44,638 bases of DNA from contig DHWB01000009.1 of NCBI GenBank assembly GCA_002412965.1, positions 1 to 44,638 of the forward strand, in the 5' to 3' direction. Numbering within the stretch: position 1 is the stretch's first letter; every line of letters begins with the position of its first letter. The translations under genes and the position numbers were made by a program. The notes below the pieces were generated by a model. It had not been told where the DNA came from. It saw only the letters and a list, made by a program, of their open reading frames with translations, and searched no databases. Source of the DNA: Desulfomicrobium sp. UBA5193 (GTDB lineage Bacteria > Desulfobacterota > Desulfovibrionia > Desulfovibrionales > Desulfomicrobiaceae). Positions 25,062 through 32,793 of this stretch are shown here, in pieces.

Positions 25062-26360
25062 TTAGTAGCCAAGGAGCCTGGGCAGGAACAGCGCCAGGTC
25101 AGGCCAGAATGCGGTTAGAAAGACCACGGGTACGTACCCGAAAAGCAGCAGAATCATGGCCGGCTTGATGATTTCGGAGAACTCGACCTTGCCGATGCGC
25201 ATGCCCAGATACAGGATGCTCGCATATGGAGGGGTGACGCCGCCCATGGCGGTGTTCACGCCCATGATGGCCGCGAAGTGGATCGGATCCACGCCGATGG
25301 CCTGCATCAGCGGCAGCAGGAGAGGTGCGGTGAGGATGATGGCGGTGACGTCGTTGACGATCATGCCGATGAAGAACAGCAGCAGGTTGATGAGGATGAG
25401 CAGCACGACCTTGTTTCTGGTGATGTCGAAGATCGTCTCCACCATGGCCTGGGGGATTTGCTCCATGACGAAGATCTGGCTCAGCATCAGGCTGAAGACG
25501 ATCATGATCATGATCGCGCCCACGGCCGTGGCCGAGTCCTTTGCAGCCTGCAGGAAGACGGGCATTGTCAGGCCCTTGTAGACCAAAAACCCGATGGGCA
25601 ATGCGTAGATGACGGCCACGGCCGCGGCCTCGGTGGGAGTCATGATCCCGCCGTAAATTCCGCCCAGGATGATGACCGGCATGAAAAGGGCCGGCACGGC
25701 GCGGGAGAACATGGTCGTGCCTTCCCTGACCGTCTCCCTGACCGTTCGCGGAGGATCAAGGATCAGGGGAAATTTGCGTGCCATGATCAGGTTGATGCCG
25801 CTGAAGAGGATCATGATGAGGATGCCGGGGCCAAGCGTGGCCAGGAAGCAGGCCAGGATGGATGTATCCGTGACCCATCCGTAGACGATCATGGTCACGC
25901 TCGGCGGGATCAGGAGGCCCAGCACCGAAGAGTTCGAGATCAGCGCGGTGGCGTATCCTCGCGGATAGCCCTTGGATGCCATTTCCGGGATGAGCAGCGG
26001 TCCGGTGGCTGCGATGCCGGTCAGCCCACTGCCCGAGATGGCGCCGATGATGGCGCAGCTCACCGTGGCCACGACGCCGAGGCCGCCACGGATGCGCCCC
26101 ACGAACACGTTGACGAAATTGAGCAGGCTCTGGGCGATGCCGCTTGCACTCATGAGCGATCCCGCGAAGACAAAGAGCGGGATGCACAGCAGCACCGGAT
26201 TGGATAACTGGTTGAATCCGGTCAGCATCATGCCCTTCATGGTTGTGCCGCCGATGAGGTTCATGACCATCAGCGCCCCGCCAAAACAGAACGGGAGCGG
26301 CACGCCGAGGGTCAGCAGGAGGACGAGAACGGCCAGGGCCAGTAATGAGATTTCAATCAT
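25062..26360 (-). CDS. dctM: TRAP transporter large permease DctM
   Basis: A 432-residue, strongly hydrophobic protein with about 12 membrane helices and typical DctM motifs: 'IPLFVFAGSLMSASGIAQ', 'GAISGSGLTGIAATGPLLIPEM', 'IPPSVTMIVYGWVTDTSI' and 'MGVNTAMGGVTPPYASILY'. It carries out sodium-driven uptake of the solute delivered by DctP. GAGGAG precedes its start; 10 bases separate it from dctQ and 25 from dctP. Confidence 0.94.
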   Translation of the reverse strand: MIEISLLALAVLVLLLTLGVPLPFCFGGALMVMNLIGGTTMKGMMLTGFNQLSNPVLLCIPLFVFAGSLMSASGIAQSLLNFVNVFVGRIRGGLGVVATVSCAIIGAISGSGLTGIAATGPLLIPEMASKGYPRGYATALISNSSVLGLLIPPSVTMIVYGWVTDTSILACFLATLGPGILIMILFSGINLIMARKFPLILDPPRTVRETVREGTTMFSRAVPALFMPVIILGGIYGGIMTPTEAAAVAVIYALPIGFLVYKGLTMPVFLQAAKDSATAVGAIMIMIVFSLMLSQIFVMEQIPQAMVETIFDITRNKVVLLILINLLLFFIGMIVNDVTAIILTAPLLLPLMQAIGVDPIHFAAIMGVNTAMGGVTPPYASILYLGMRIGKVEFSEIIKPAMILLLFGYVPVVFLTAFWPDLALFLPRLLGY

Positions 26361-26370
26361 GGAGTGCTCC

Positions 26371-26844
26371 TCAGCCTACGTTGCTGACATTGCGGATGTC
26401 GCGGAATGATTTGATCAGATGATGGACAATGTAGCAGGCCATGGCCGCAAGCCCGATGAACATGGAGCATTCCGCATAAAAGGTCGGAATGTAGAGAGTA
26501 GGGCTGTCCTTCCAGACACGCAGCGAATACCGAAAATAATCCCATGCCCACCAGGTCAGCCATGCGCACACGATGATGCTGAAGACATTCGAGATGAACT
26601 TGACGATGAGCACGCTTTTTTGGGTCTTCAGGAACACGTCGAGGACATTGGCCTTGATTTGCGTGTCTTCCCGGGATGCATTCATGCTTCCCAGAAAATA
26701 CAGCCACAGCGTGGGGTACAGGAGCACCTCCTCCAGCCCCATCATGGGGTGCTGGAACACATAGCGAAGCATGACCTGGATGAATTCGAGAACTGCCACC
26801 GAAGTGATCAGCAAGGTCAAGCCGTACTTGTAGAATCGTTCCAT
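26371..26844 (-). CDS. dctQ: TRAP transporter small permease DctQ
   Basis: A 157-residue membrane protein with four helices and the DctQ pattern 'RYVFQHPMMGLEEVLLYPTLW'. AAGGAGAG precedes the ATG. It is the first gene of the TRAP operon and follows the sigma-54 promoter at 26915-26930. Confidence 0.92.
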   Translation of the reverse strand: MERFYKYGLTLLITSVAVLEFIQVMLRYVFQHPMMGLEEVLLYPTLWLYFLGSMNASREDTQIKANVLDVFLKTQKSVLIVKFISNVFSIIVCAWLTWWAWDYFRYSLRVWKDSPTLYIPTFYAECSMFIGLAAMACYIVHHLIKSFRDIRNVSNVG

Positions 26845-26914
26845 TCATCTCTCCTTCGTTGTGAATCGGAAAGTCGTAAGCCCTCGTGTTCGAACATTGC
26901 GGTATGATGCAATT

Positions 26915-26930
26915 GGCAAGAGCCGTGCCG
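26915..26930 (-). promoter_or_regulatory. Sigma-54 (-24/-12) promoter of the TRAP operon
   Basis: On the minus strand CGGCACGGCTCTTGCC matches the RpoN consensus, with GG and GC 10 bases apart; only the first base of TGGCAC differs. Transcription would start near 26904, about 60 bases before dctQ. Confidence 0.82.
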
Positions 26931-27396
26931 TGATGAAATTTGAATTTCAGTCAGTCGATGTCTGCGTAGAATTTTCAAATCATATTCTTTATTGTCTGGA
27001 ATAATTGCATAAATTTCTCAAGATGCCGGCCATTTTCCAAAAGGCTCAAGCATTGCGAGCGGATGCACTTATTTTGTGTTGTTTTATTTTGAAACACTTT
27101 GAACGGAAGCGAAAGCGTATCTTGTATGCCCCGGCTTCTCCCGTGTTTTGTGTCTCATCTGTCTCAAAATTAAACATGTTTCTTTTTAGGACGTCGGGGT
27201 CTCCAGTCTCGGTGACTGGCTGTATTTCAAAGCAATAACAGGGCTTGGCGCATGCTCCCGGAGCGTCTCGGCGGCCTGTGGCGCGGCTCGATGGCGCGCT
27301 CATCACGAAATTGTCGAGAGCTCCATCCTCGTCTGTGTCGGCCCGCTTGGGCATGTATCGGCCCACTTGGACAAGTGTTGGCAGGGGCGTAGCATG
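26931..27396. other. Long upstream region of the TRAP operon
   Basis: This stretch without a gene holds the operator-like sites at 27151-27176, a GTGTT-N12-AACAC inverted repeat (27076-27097), and a degenerate 20-bp tandem repeat (27338-27357 and 27358-27377, about 16 of 20 bases alike). The part nearest dctQ is AT-rich. No protein with recognisable features is encoded on either strand. Confidence 0.5.
27151..27176. promoter_or_regulatory. Operator-like TGTCTC sites upstream of the TRAP promoter
   Basis: TGTCTCAAAATTAAACA (27160-27176) matches the operator before the regulator gene in 14 of 17 positions, and a further TGTCTCAT half site lies at 27151-27158. The distance to the predicted transcription start (about 250 bases) is within the range used by sigma-54 activators. 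Confidence 0.6.
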
Positions 27397-27426
27397 AAAA
27401 AAGCCGCCCCCCGTTGAGGGAGCGGC
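27397..27426 (-). terminator. Intrinsic terminator of the ald relic
   Basis: Read on the minus strand, a GC-rich 9-bp stem with one G-T pair (27418-27426 with 27403-27411) is followed by six T residues (27397-27402). It sits about 30 bases after the stop of the ald relic and resembles the hairpin downstream of intact ald. Confidence 0.85.
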
Positions 27427-27455
27427 CATGAAGATCGATGCGGGGCTGATAATCC

Positions 27456-27697
27456 CTACAGACAGGAGTCGGCCGGGGTGTAGGGCAGGCCGAAGGCTTC
27501 GGCCACGCCCTTGAAGGTGATCTTGTCGCCGACCATGTTCAGGCCGTTTTTGAGGCCCGCGTTTTCTTACAGGCGGCCTTCCAGCCCTTGTCCGCGATAT
27601 GCAGGGCATAGGGCAGAGTGGCGTTGGTCACGGGCATGGTCGAGGTGATCGGCACCGCGCCGGGCATGTTGGCCACGCTGTAGTGGAAGATGCGGTC
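27456..27697 (-). pseudogene. ald: Truncated, frameshifted ald relic (C-terminal third or less)
   Basis: About 242 bases align with the 3' end of intact ald (19464-19706) at roughly 94 percent identity by eye; about the first 85 bases from the stop-proximal end are identical. One base is missing near 27565, which breaks the frame inside the 'ACKENxGLKNGLN' segment, and everything upstream of 'HYxVANMPG' is gone. Its stop is TAG where the intact gene has TGA, and several substitutions change residues, so it comes from a slightly different ald allele or paralog. It keeps a terminator but has no start. It lies in the same orientation as intact ald, so the two form direct repeats around the opine/TRAP module. 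Confidence 0.93.
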
Positions 27698-27703
27698 GCC
27701 TGA

Positions 27704-28013
27704 GCGCTCACAATTTTCTGATCTTTTTTCGTCCTCACGCAAAAGATAAAACTGAATTAATTTTGAATAGTACATCTGTAACTGCGCGAAACAAAGCACG
27801 TCATCATCGGGAGTGTGCGGTAGCCGGCTCGCATGCTTGAGCACGGCTTCGCTCCGATATCCGTAACTAGAATTCAACAGTATGTTTTAAAGGGAAAAAA
27901 CAGAATGTTCTACGTTTGGAACGGTTTTTGGTTGTGGCAGAAGTTGCTTTTGACTCATCCACGCGCGACATCGCCATTCCCAACATTCCATCGACACATC
28001 CCGGAGCCGTCGC
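27704..28013. other. Intergenic region before the chemoreceptor gene
   Basis: About 310 bases, AT-rich in the first third, holding the presumed promoter of the chemoreceptor gene. I see no clear sigma-70, sigma-54 or sigma-28 promoter. CGGAG at about 27999 is the ribosome binding site. A short aromatic-rich open frame starting at 27904 overlaps the gene out of frame and is not supported. Confidence 0.4.
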
Positions 28014-30116
28014 ATGAAGAACATCAAACTGAGCGTCAAACTTATCGGAGCCTTTGTCCTTACGGCCTTGATTACCTTGGCCATAGGCGTCCAGGACCGT
28101 CTGGCCCTCAATGCCCTGGAAAAGGACATGAACGTCCTTGCCGAGGAGGAGATGCAGGCGGTTCGAGCGGTGCTCGAAATTGAAAACAGGCAGCAGCGGG
28201 TCCGCAGCCAGATGAACCTCGTCCTTGGCCAGGTCACGTCTTCAAAGGAACGCAGCGGGATGCGTAAGATGGTCTCCGCCCGGCAGGAAGAAATGCGTGA
28301 AATCATCGGACAGCTCAGGCTCCTTGACGGGCTGGGTACGGAAATACAGACCACAGTGGCGGAACTTGACACCGCCCTCTCGGCATGGATGGCGGCCACA
28401 GTAAAGGTCATGGACGTATCAGAAGCGCTGGTCGCCATGGACATCGTACGGCCCGAAGTTCTGGGTTCCGAACTGAATTCGCTGGTCGCGCGGCATCACG
28501 AGTTCATGAACGGCGTCGGCCGGTTCATGCTTTTCGAAACTCCTTTCGACGGCGCAGACGATGCCGGGAAATGCGCCATTGGGCAGTGGATCAATGGATA
28601 CTCGGGCAAGAACAAAGACATGAACGAAATCATCGCGCGCCTCACGCCCGAACACGACGCCCTGCACAGGTCCGTAAAGGTAATTAGAGAATTGGTCGCC
28701 GAAGGCAGAATCGACGAAGCCAGAGAGACGTTAGAGGGACAGTCGCTCCTCGCGGCGGGCAAGGTCTCCGCAGCCCTCGCCGAAATGCTTCGTATCAGCG
28801 GTCGGGCCAAGCAGATGTTCCACGACATGGAGAAAATCTACATTGATGAGGAAATGCCTACCCGAGGTGCCGTGCAGAAGAAGCTCGACCATCTGGTCGA
28901 ACTCGTCGAGGCCAGGGTCGGCGCACACTTAGCAAGCGCCGCGAGCACCTCGGCAGGCGTCAAGCTCCGGTCGGCCGTCATGGTCGGGGTGGGGGCGCTC
29001 CTGGGGCTCTTCATCGGTATCGTCCTGACCCGGACCATCACGGTCCCTCTCTTCAAGGGCGTGGATCTGGCCAGGGCCATGGCCGAGGGAGATCTGACCA
29101 GGACAATGGACGTCCGCCGAGGGGATGAGATCGGCCTGCTGGCGCAGGCTCTCAACCACATGGTTCTGAAGCTGCGGGACATGATGGGTGAGGTCAGTCT
29201 GGAGGTAACGTCCCTGGCTGCGTCTTCACGGAATCTGAGCACCGTTTCCGAGCAGATGTCCCAGGGGGCCACGGCCACGGCGGCACGGGCGCAGCAGGTC
29301 GCAGCTGCTGCGGAGGAGATGAGCATGAACCAGGATTCCGTGGCTGCGGCCATGGAACAGGCGTCCGGAAATGTGAACAGCGTGGCCGCCGCAACGGAAC
29401 AGATGAGCGCGACCATCGTCGAAATCGCAGCCAGCACCGGCAAGGCCAGAAACATCGCCGAGAGGGCCGTGCGCAAGGCGACCCAGGCTTCCTCCCGGGT
29501 TCAGGAGCTGGGCGAGGCTGCCACCGCGATAAACAAGGTCACCGAAACTATCACGGCCATCTCCTCGCAGACGAACCTCCTGGCCCTTAACGCCACTATC
29601 GAAGCGGCTAGGGCCGGAGAGGCCGGCCGGGGTTTTGCCGTGGTAGCCAACGAGATCAAGGAGCTGGCCCAGCAGACGGCGAGGGCCACGGAGGAAATCC
29701 GCAACAGGATCATTGGAATCCAGGACGCAACGGGGATGACTGTGTCCGAAATCGACGACATTTCAAAGGTCATCACCGAGGTCAACGACATCGTCGGCAT
29801 CATCGCTGTGGCCGTCGAGGAGCAGACCGCGAGCACCGGAGAGATTGCAGCCAACGTTGGACAGGCCTCGTGTGGCATCTCCGATGTCAACGGTGGCGTG
29901 GCGCAGACTTCCACCTCCGCCCGGGGCATCGCGGCGGACATCGCCGCAGTTTCGGGTCAGACCGGGGAGATGCTGGCGTCGAGCGAGTTGGTCAGTTCCG
30001 ATGCCTCTGGGTTGTCGAAAACTGCCTCTAAGCTCCAGGACCTCGTTTCCCGTTTCCGGCTCGAGGCTGCTGTGAGGGGCACGGGGTCAGATCTAGAACT
30101 CGATTTTCGGGGTTAG
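28014..30116 (+). CDS. Methyl-accepting chemotaxis protein with CZB-like sensory motif
   Basis: A 700-residue chemoreceptor. A first membrane helix at about 9-26 and a second at about 320-340 enclose a helical sensory region. Within it are H161/H162 ('ARHHEFMN'), C187 ('KCAIGQW') and H214/H218 ('EHDALH'), spaced like the zinc ligands of CZB domains. A HAMP domain ('RTITVPLFKGVDLARAMAEG') follows, then the signalling domain with the hairpin tip 'SSQTNLLALNATIEAARAGE' and Ala-rich methylation helices. It would relay a ligand or redox/zinc signal to CheA. It stands alone beside the TRAP module, with its own terminator. Confidence 0.92.
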   Translation: MKNIKLSVKLIGAFVLTALITLAIGVQDRLALNALEKDMNVLAEEEMQAVRAVLEIENRQQRVRSQMNLVLGQVTSSKERSGMRKMVSARQEEMREIIGQLRLLDGLGTEIQTTVAELDTALSAWMAATVKVMDVSEALVAMDIVRPEVLGSELNSLVARHHEFMNGVGRFMLFETPFDGADDAGKCAIGQWINGYSGKNKDMNEIIARLTPEHDALHRSVKVIRELVAEGRIDEARETLEGQSLLAAGKVSAALAEMLRISGRAKQMFHDMEKIYIDEEMPTRGAVQKKLDHLVELVEARVGAHLASAASTSAGVKLRSAVMVGVGALLGLFIGIVLTRTITVPLFKGVDLARAMAEGDLTRTMDVRRGDEIGLLAQALNHMVLKLRDMMGEVSLEVTSLAASSRNLSTVSEQMSQGATATAARAQQVAAAAEEMSMNQDSVAAAMEQASGNVNSVAAATEQMSATIVEIAASTGKARNIAERAVRKATQASSRVQELGEAATAINKVTETITAISSQTNLLALNATIEAARAGEAGRGFAVVANEIKELAQQTARATEEIRNRIIGIQDATGMTVSEIDDISKVITEVNDIVGIIAVAVEEQTASTGEIAANVGQASCGISDVNGGVAQTSTSARGIAADIAAVSGQTGEMLASSELVSSDASGLSKTASKLQDLVSRFRLEAAVRGTGSDLELDFRG

Positions 30117-30267
30117 CCATGAGTAGCTAAGGACATGCTGATCAAACACATTTTCTCCTCCAGATGCTTTACTGGAAAGGAATCTAGCAGGTTACGACCT
30201 TGAAGAAAACGATTTAATCAGTGTGTCCTTAGTTCAGCGCAAAGGCTAGAAATAAGCTACATTAAAC

Positions 30268-30300
30268 AAAAAAGCCGTCATTCCTGACGGCTTTTTGATT
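30268..30300 (+). terminator. Intrinsic terminator after the chemoreceptor gene
   Basis: A 12-bp stem (aaaaagccgtca / tgacggcttttt) with loop ttcc is followed by TTGATTTT on the plus strand, and has an A-run on the other side that would serve the minus strand (tRNA-Ala) as well. Confidence 0.88.
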
Positions 30301-30339
30301 TTGGCATTCAAGTAACTCAATGTTTTTTCAAGCGTAAAT

Positions 30340-30415
<76 letters not shown>

Positions 30416-30639
30416 ACAACGCGAAGCCGCCTTCTGATATATCTGTCCTCTCCTGTCAACTGGAAAAATTGTCATACAGGCCATCTGGCGCAAACCCGAA
30501 GTCCTTGGTAGTGGAGTTCTTTGACGCGCCCTGTTTTCGGGGTCTTCTTGCGCTGGCGGGGCGAGGGGCAACCGGGGGCTGGGCGGCTTTGACGATCCAA
30601 TTATCGGCACTTTGATGCGACGGGAGTGGAGGAAACAAC

Positions 30640-31254
30640 ATGCGCTCATTTCTCAAGATATTCGTGTTTTTGGTGGGTTGCATCCTTGCCGCAGCGCCGG
30701 TGCTGGCGGCGGAGGAAAAGGTCGGGCAGTGGGAACTCGATATGGATCATTCGACCGTCGGTTTCAAAATCCGCCATATCGTAGGCTATGTGCCGGGTGT
30801 CTTTTCCAAGTTTTCGGGGACGGTGGGATTTGATCCCGCATCCGTGCAGCGGAGCCATTTTTATATTCTGATTGACAGTTCCAGCGTGCACACAGGCGTT
30901 CCAGCGCGCGACGAGCATCTGCGCAGCGCGGATTTTCTGGATGTGGAGCGTTCGCCGCGGATCATTTTCGCTTCCAAGATGATCACGCGCGAGGACGGCG
31001 ACACCCTCGTCGTGACTGGGGATCTGACCATTCGGGACGTTACCGCCGAAGTGCGGGTTCCCCTGCGGGTGCTTGGCATCGCGGAGCATCCTTTCAAGGA
31101 CAAGATGCCGAATACCAGGGTGCTCGGGCTGCAAGCGGTTTTTTCGATCAATCGCCTGGACTTTCACGTGGGAGAAGAAAAATGGACCAGCATGGGGGTC
31201 ATGGGTGAGACAATCGATTTGACTATCGACATGGAGTTGTTGCAACGCAACTAG
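30640..31254 (+). CDS. Periplasmic YceI-family protein
   Basis: A 204-residue protein with a signal peptide (MRSFLKIFVFLVGCILAAAPVLAA) and GTGGAGG before the ATG. The mature part shows the YceI lipocalin-like pattern: 'WELDMDHSTVGFKIRHIVGYVPGVFSKFSGTVGFD', 'RDEHLRSADFLDVERSPRIIFAS' and 'VTGDLTIRDVTAEV'. YceI proteins bind isoprenoid or other hydrophobic ligands in the periplasm; the physiological role is unsettled. It stands between the tRNA and the ABC ATPase gene. Confidence 0.92.
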   Translation: MRSFLKIFVFLVGCILAAAPVLAAEEKVGQWELDMDHSTVGFKIRHIVGYVPGVFSKFSGTVGFDPASVQRSHFYILIDSSSVHTGVPARDEHLRSADFLDVERSPRIIFASKMITREDGDTLVVTGDLTIRDVTAEVRVPLRVLGIAEHPFKDKMPNTRVLGLQAVFSINRLDFHVGEEKWTSMGVMGETIDLTIDMELLQRN

Positions 31255-31290
31255 CCAGGACGCCTTATTTTTGTTGATGTCAGAGGAAGA

Positions 31291-32793
31291 ATGGACAGTC
31301 TTGAGATTCATCTTGACCACGTCGATGTGGACTTGGGCACGACCCGCATTCTGCACGATCTGACCCTGGCCTTGTCCGGGACGGAGCATTTTGCCGTGGT
31401 CGGAGACAACGGCGCGGGCAAGACCACGCTCCTGCGCCTGCTGGTTGGAGAGCTGTGGCCTTCGCAACGCAGCGGCGGCAAGCGTCTCTACCGGCTTTAC
31501 GGGGAGGAATCGACCTCGCCCATCGGCGTTCGGCCCCACGTGCGCCTGGTCACGCCAACCATGGCGGATTGGTATCAGCGACATGATCTGCGCGTGCCCA
31601 TCTGGGAAGTGATCTGCGCCGGGCTGCGCAACACCCCTTTTTTATACACCTCCCCCTCTGACGCCGAACGCGAACAGGCGCGGGCTCTGGGCCTGGAAAT
31701 GGGCCTGGGGCTGGTCCTGGATCGGCCCATGCGCGCCGTGTCCACAGGGCAGGCCAAGCGGGCTCTGTTGGCGCGGGCGCTGATCGCCGCGCCCAAGCTC
31801 ATGGCCGTGGACGAGCTGACGCAGGGACTCGATCGCCAGGGACAGATGCGCCTGCTCGACGCCCTGAACCGGATTGCCGCCACGGGCCGGACCCGTCTTC
31901 TGGTCAGCGGTCATGGCCTGCTCCCGATTCCGGCAGAGGTCCGGGGCCGGATTCATCTGGAGCACGGGCGTCTGGTGGACAAGCCTTCCCGGGTGCGTCC
32001 CGGAGAGCTGGACCTGCCGGACCGCAGTCCGGAGCAGGCCCCTCCGGAGATAGTCGTGGAGTTGCGCTCCTGCTCTGTGGTCATGGATGGCCGCGCCGCC
32101 GTGGACAATCTGACCTGGACCGTGCGGGGCGGGGAATGCTGGGGTGTGCTCGGTCACAATGGGGGCGGGAAATCGACCCTGTTGCAGCTCATCACCGGGT
32201 ATCGCCGGGCCTGGCCCGGAGGCGAGGCGAGCTGGTTCGGACGCTCCGGCCTTGCGCGCATGGCCGGGGTGCGAGGCCGCATCGGCATCCTGGCGCCCTG
32301 GATCGGGGAGCGGATCGAACCCGGCGCGACCTGCCGGGACGTGATTCTTTCAGGCCTGTGCGATGGGCTCGGCGTGCACCGTGATCTGGCTCCCAAGCAG
32401 ATTCGTCAGGCCGAGGAGCTGGCTTCGGCCTGGGGCATGTCCGACTGGCTGGATCGCCCGCTCTCCTCGCTGTCATACGGGCAGGCCCGGCAGGTCATGC
32501 TGGCGCGCGCCGTTGTGCACGCGCCGGATCTTCTGGTCCTGGACGAGCCTTTTTCGGGTCTTGACGCCTCCTGGCAGGCCCGCATGGTCGCGCTGCTGAG
32601 TGATTGGGCCGTTCAAGGGCGGACCCTGGTCCTGGCCACCCATTCCCCGGAGTTCATGGACGAGCTGCTGACCCACGGTCTCATCCTCCAGCAGGGGCGC
32701 CTTGTCGCCGCCATGGAGTGGCCCCGGCTGCTGCGGAGTCCGGCCTTTGCCGGGCTTTTCGGGCCTGGGGAGATGGTGCGGACCGGGTCATGA
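31291..32793 (+). CDS. ModF/PhrA-like protein with two ABC ATPase domains
   Basis: A 500-residue soluble protein with two ABC cassettes and no membrane segments. Walker A motifs are GDNGAGKTT (38-46) and GHNGGGKST (288-296). The signatures are 'VSTGQAKRALLARALI' (LSGGQ altered to STGQ) and 'LSYGQARQVMLARAVV', with Walker B regions 'LMAVDEL' and 'LVLDEPFSGLD'. This arrangement resembles ModF (PhrA), whose function is not clear, rather than a transporter subunit, as no permease lies nearby. AGAGGAAG precedes the start. The stop overlaps the start of the glycosyltransferase gene (ATGA), so the two are translationally coupled. Confidence 0.82.
   Translation: MDSLEIHLDHVDVDLGTTRILHDLTLALSGTEHFAVVGDNGAGKTTLLRLLVGELWPSQRSGGKRLYRLYGEESTSPIGVRPHVRLVTPTMADWYQRHDLRVPIWEVICAGLRNTPFLYTSPSDAEREQARALGLEMGLGLVLDRPMRAVSTGQAKRALLARALIAAPKLMAVDELTQGLDRQGQMRLLDALNRIAATGRTRLLVSGHGLLPIPAEVRGRIHLEHGRLVDKPSRVRPGELDLPDRSPEQAPPEIVVELRSCSVVMDGRAAVDNLTWTVRGGECWGVLGHNGGGKSTLLQLITGYRRAWPGGEASWFGRSGLARMAGVRGRIGILAPWIGERIEPGATCRDVILSGLCDGLGVHRDLAPKQIRQAEELASAWGMSDWLDRPLSSLSYGQARQVMLARAVVHAPDLLVLDEPFSGLDASWQARMVALLSDWAVQGRTLVLATHSPEFMDELLTHGLILQQGRLVAAMEWPRLLRSPAFAGLFGPGEMVRTGS

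Noticed and set aside
19464..27697. Direct repeats around the opine/TRAP module as ends of a transposon or integrative element.
   Set aside because: No integrase, transposase, terminal inverted repeat or att-type tRNA site is present; the repeats are parts of ald, so recombination is the simpler explanation.
27904..28183. Short aromatic-rich open frame (MFYVWNGFWLWQ...) upstream of and overlapping the chemoreceptor gene.
   Set aside because: It could look like a leader peptide, but it overlaps the real gene out of frame, and no attenuator hairpin follows.
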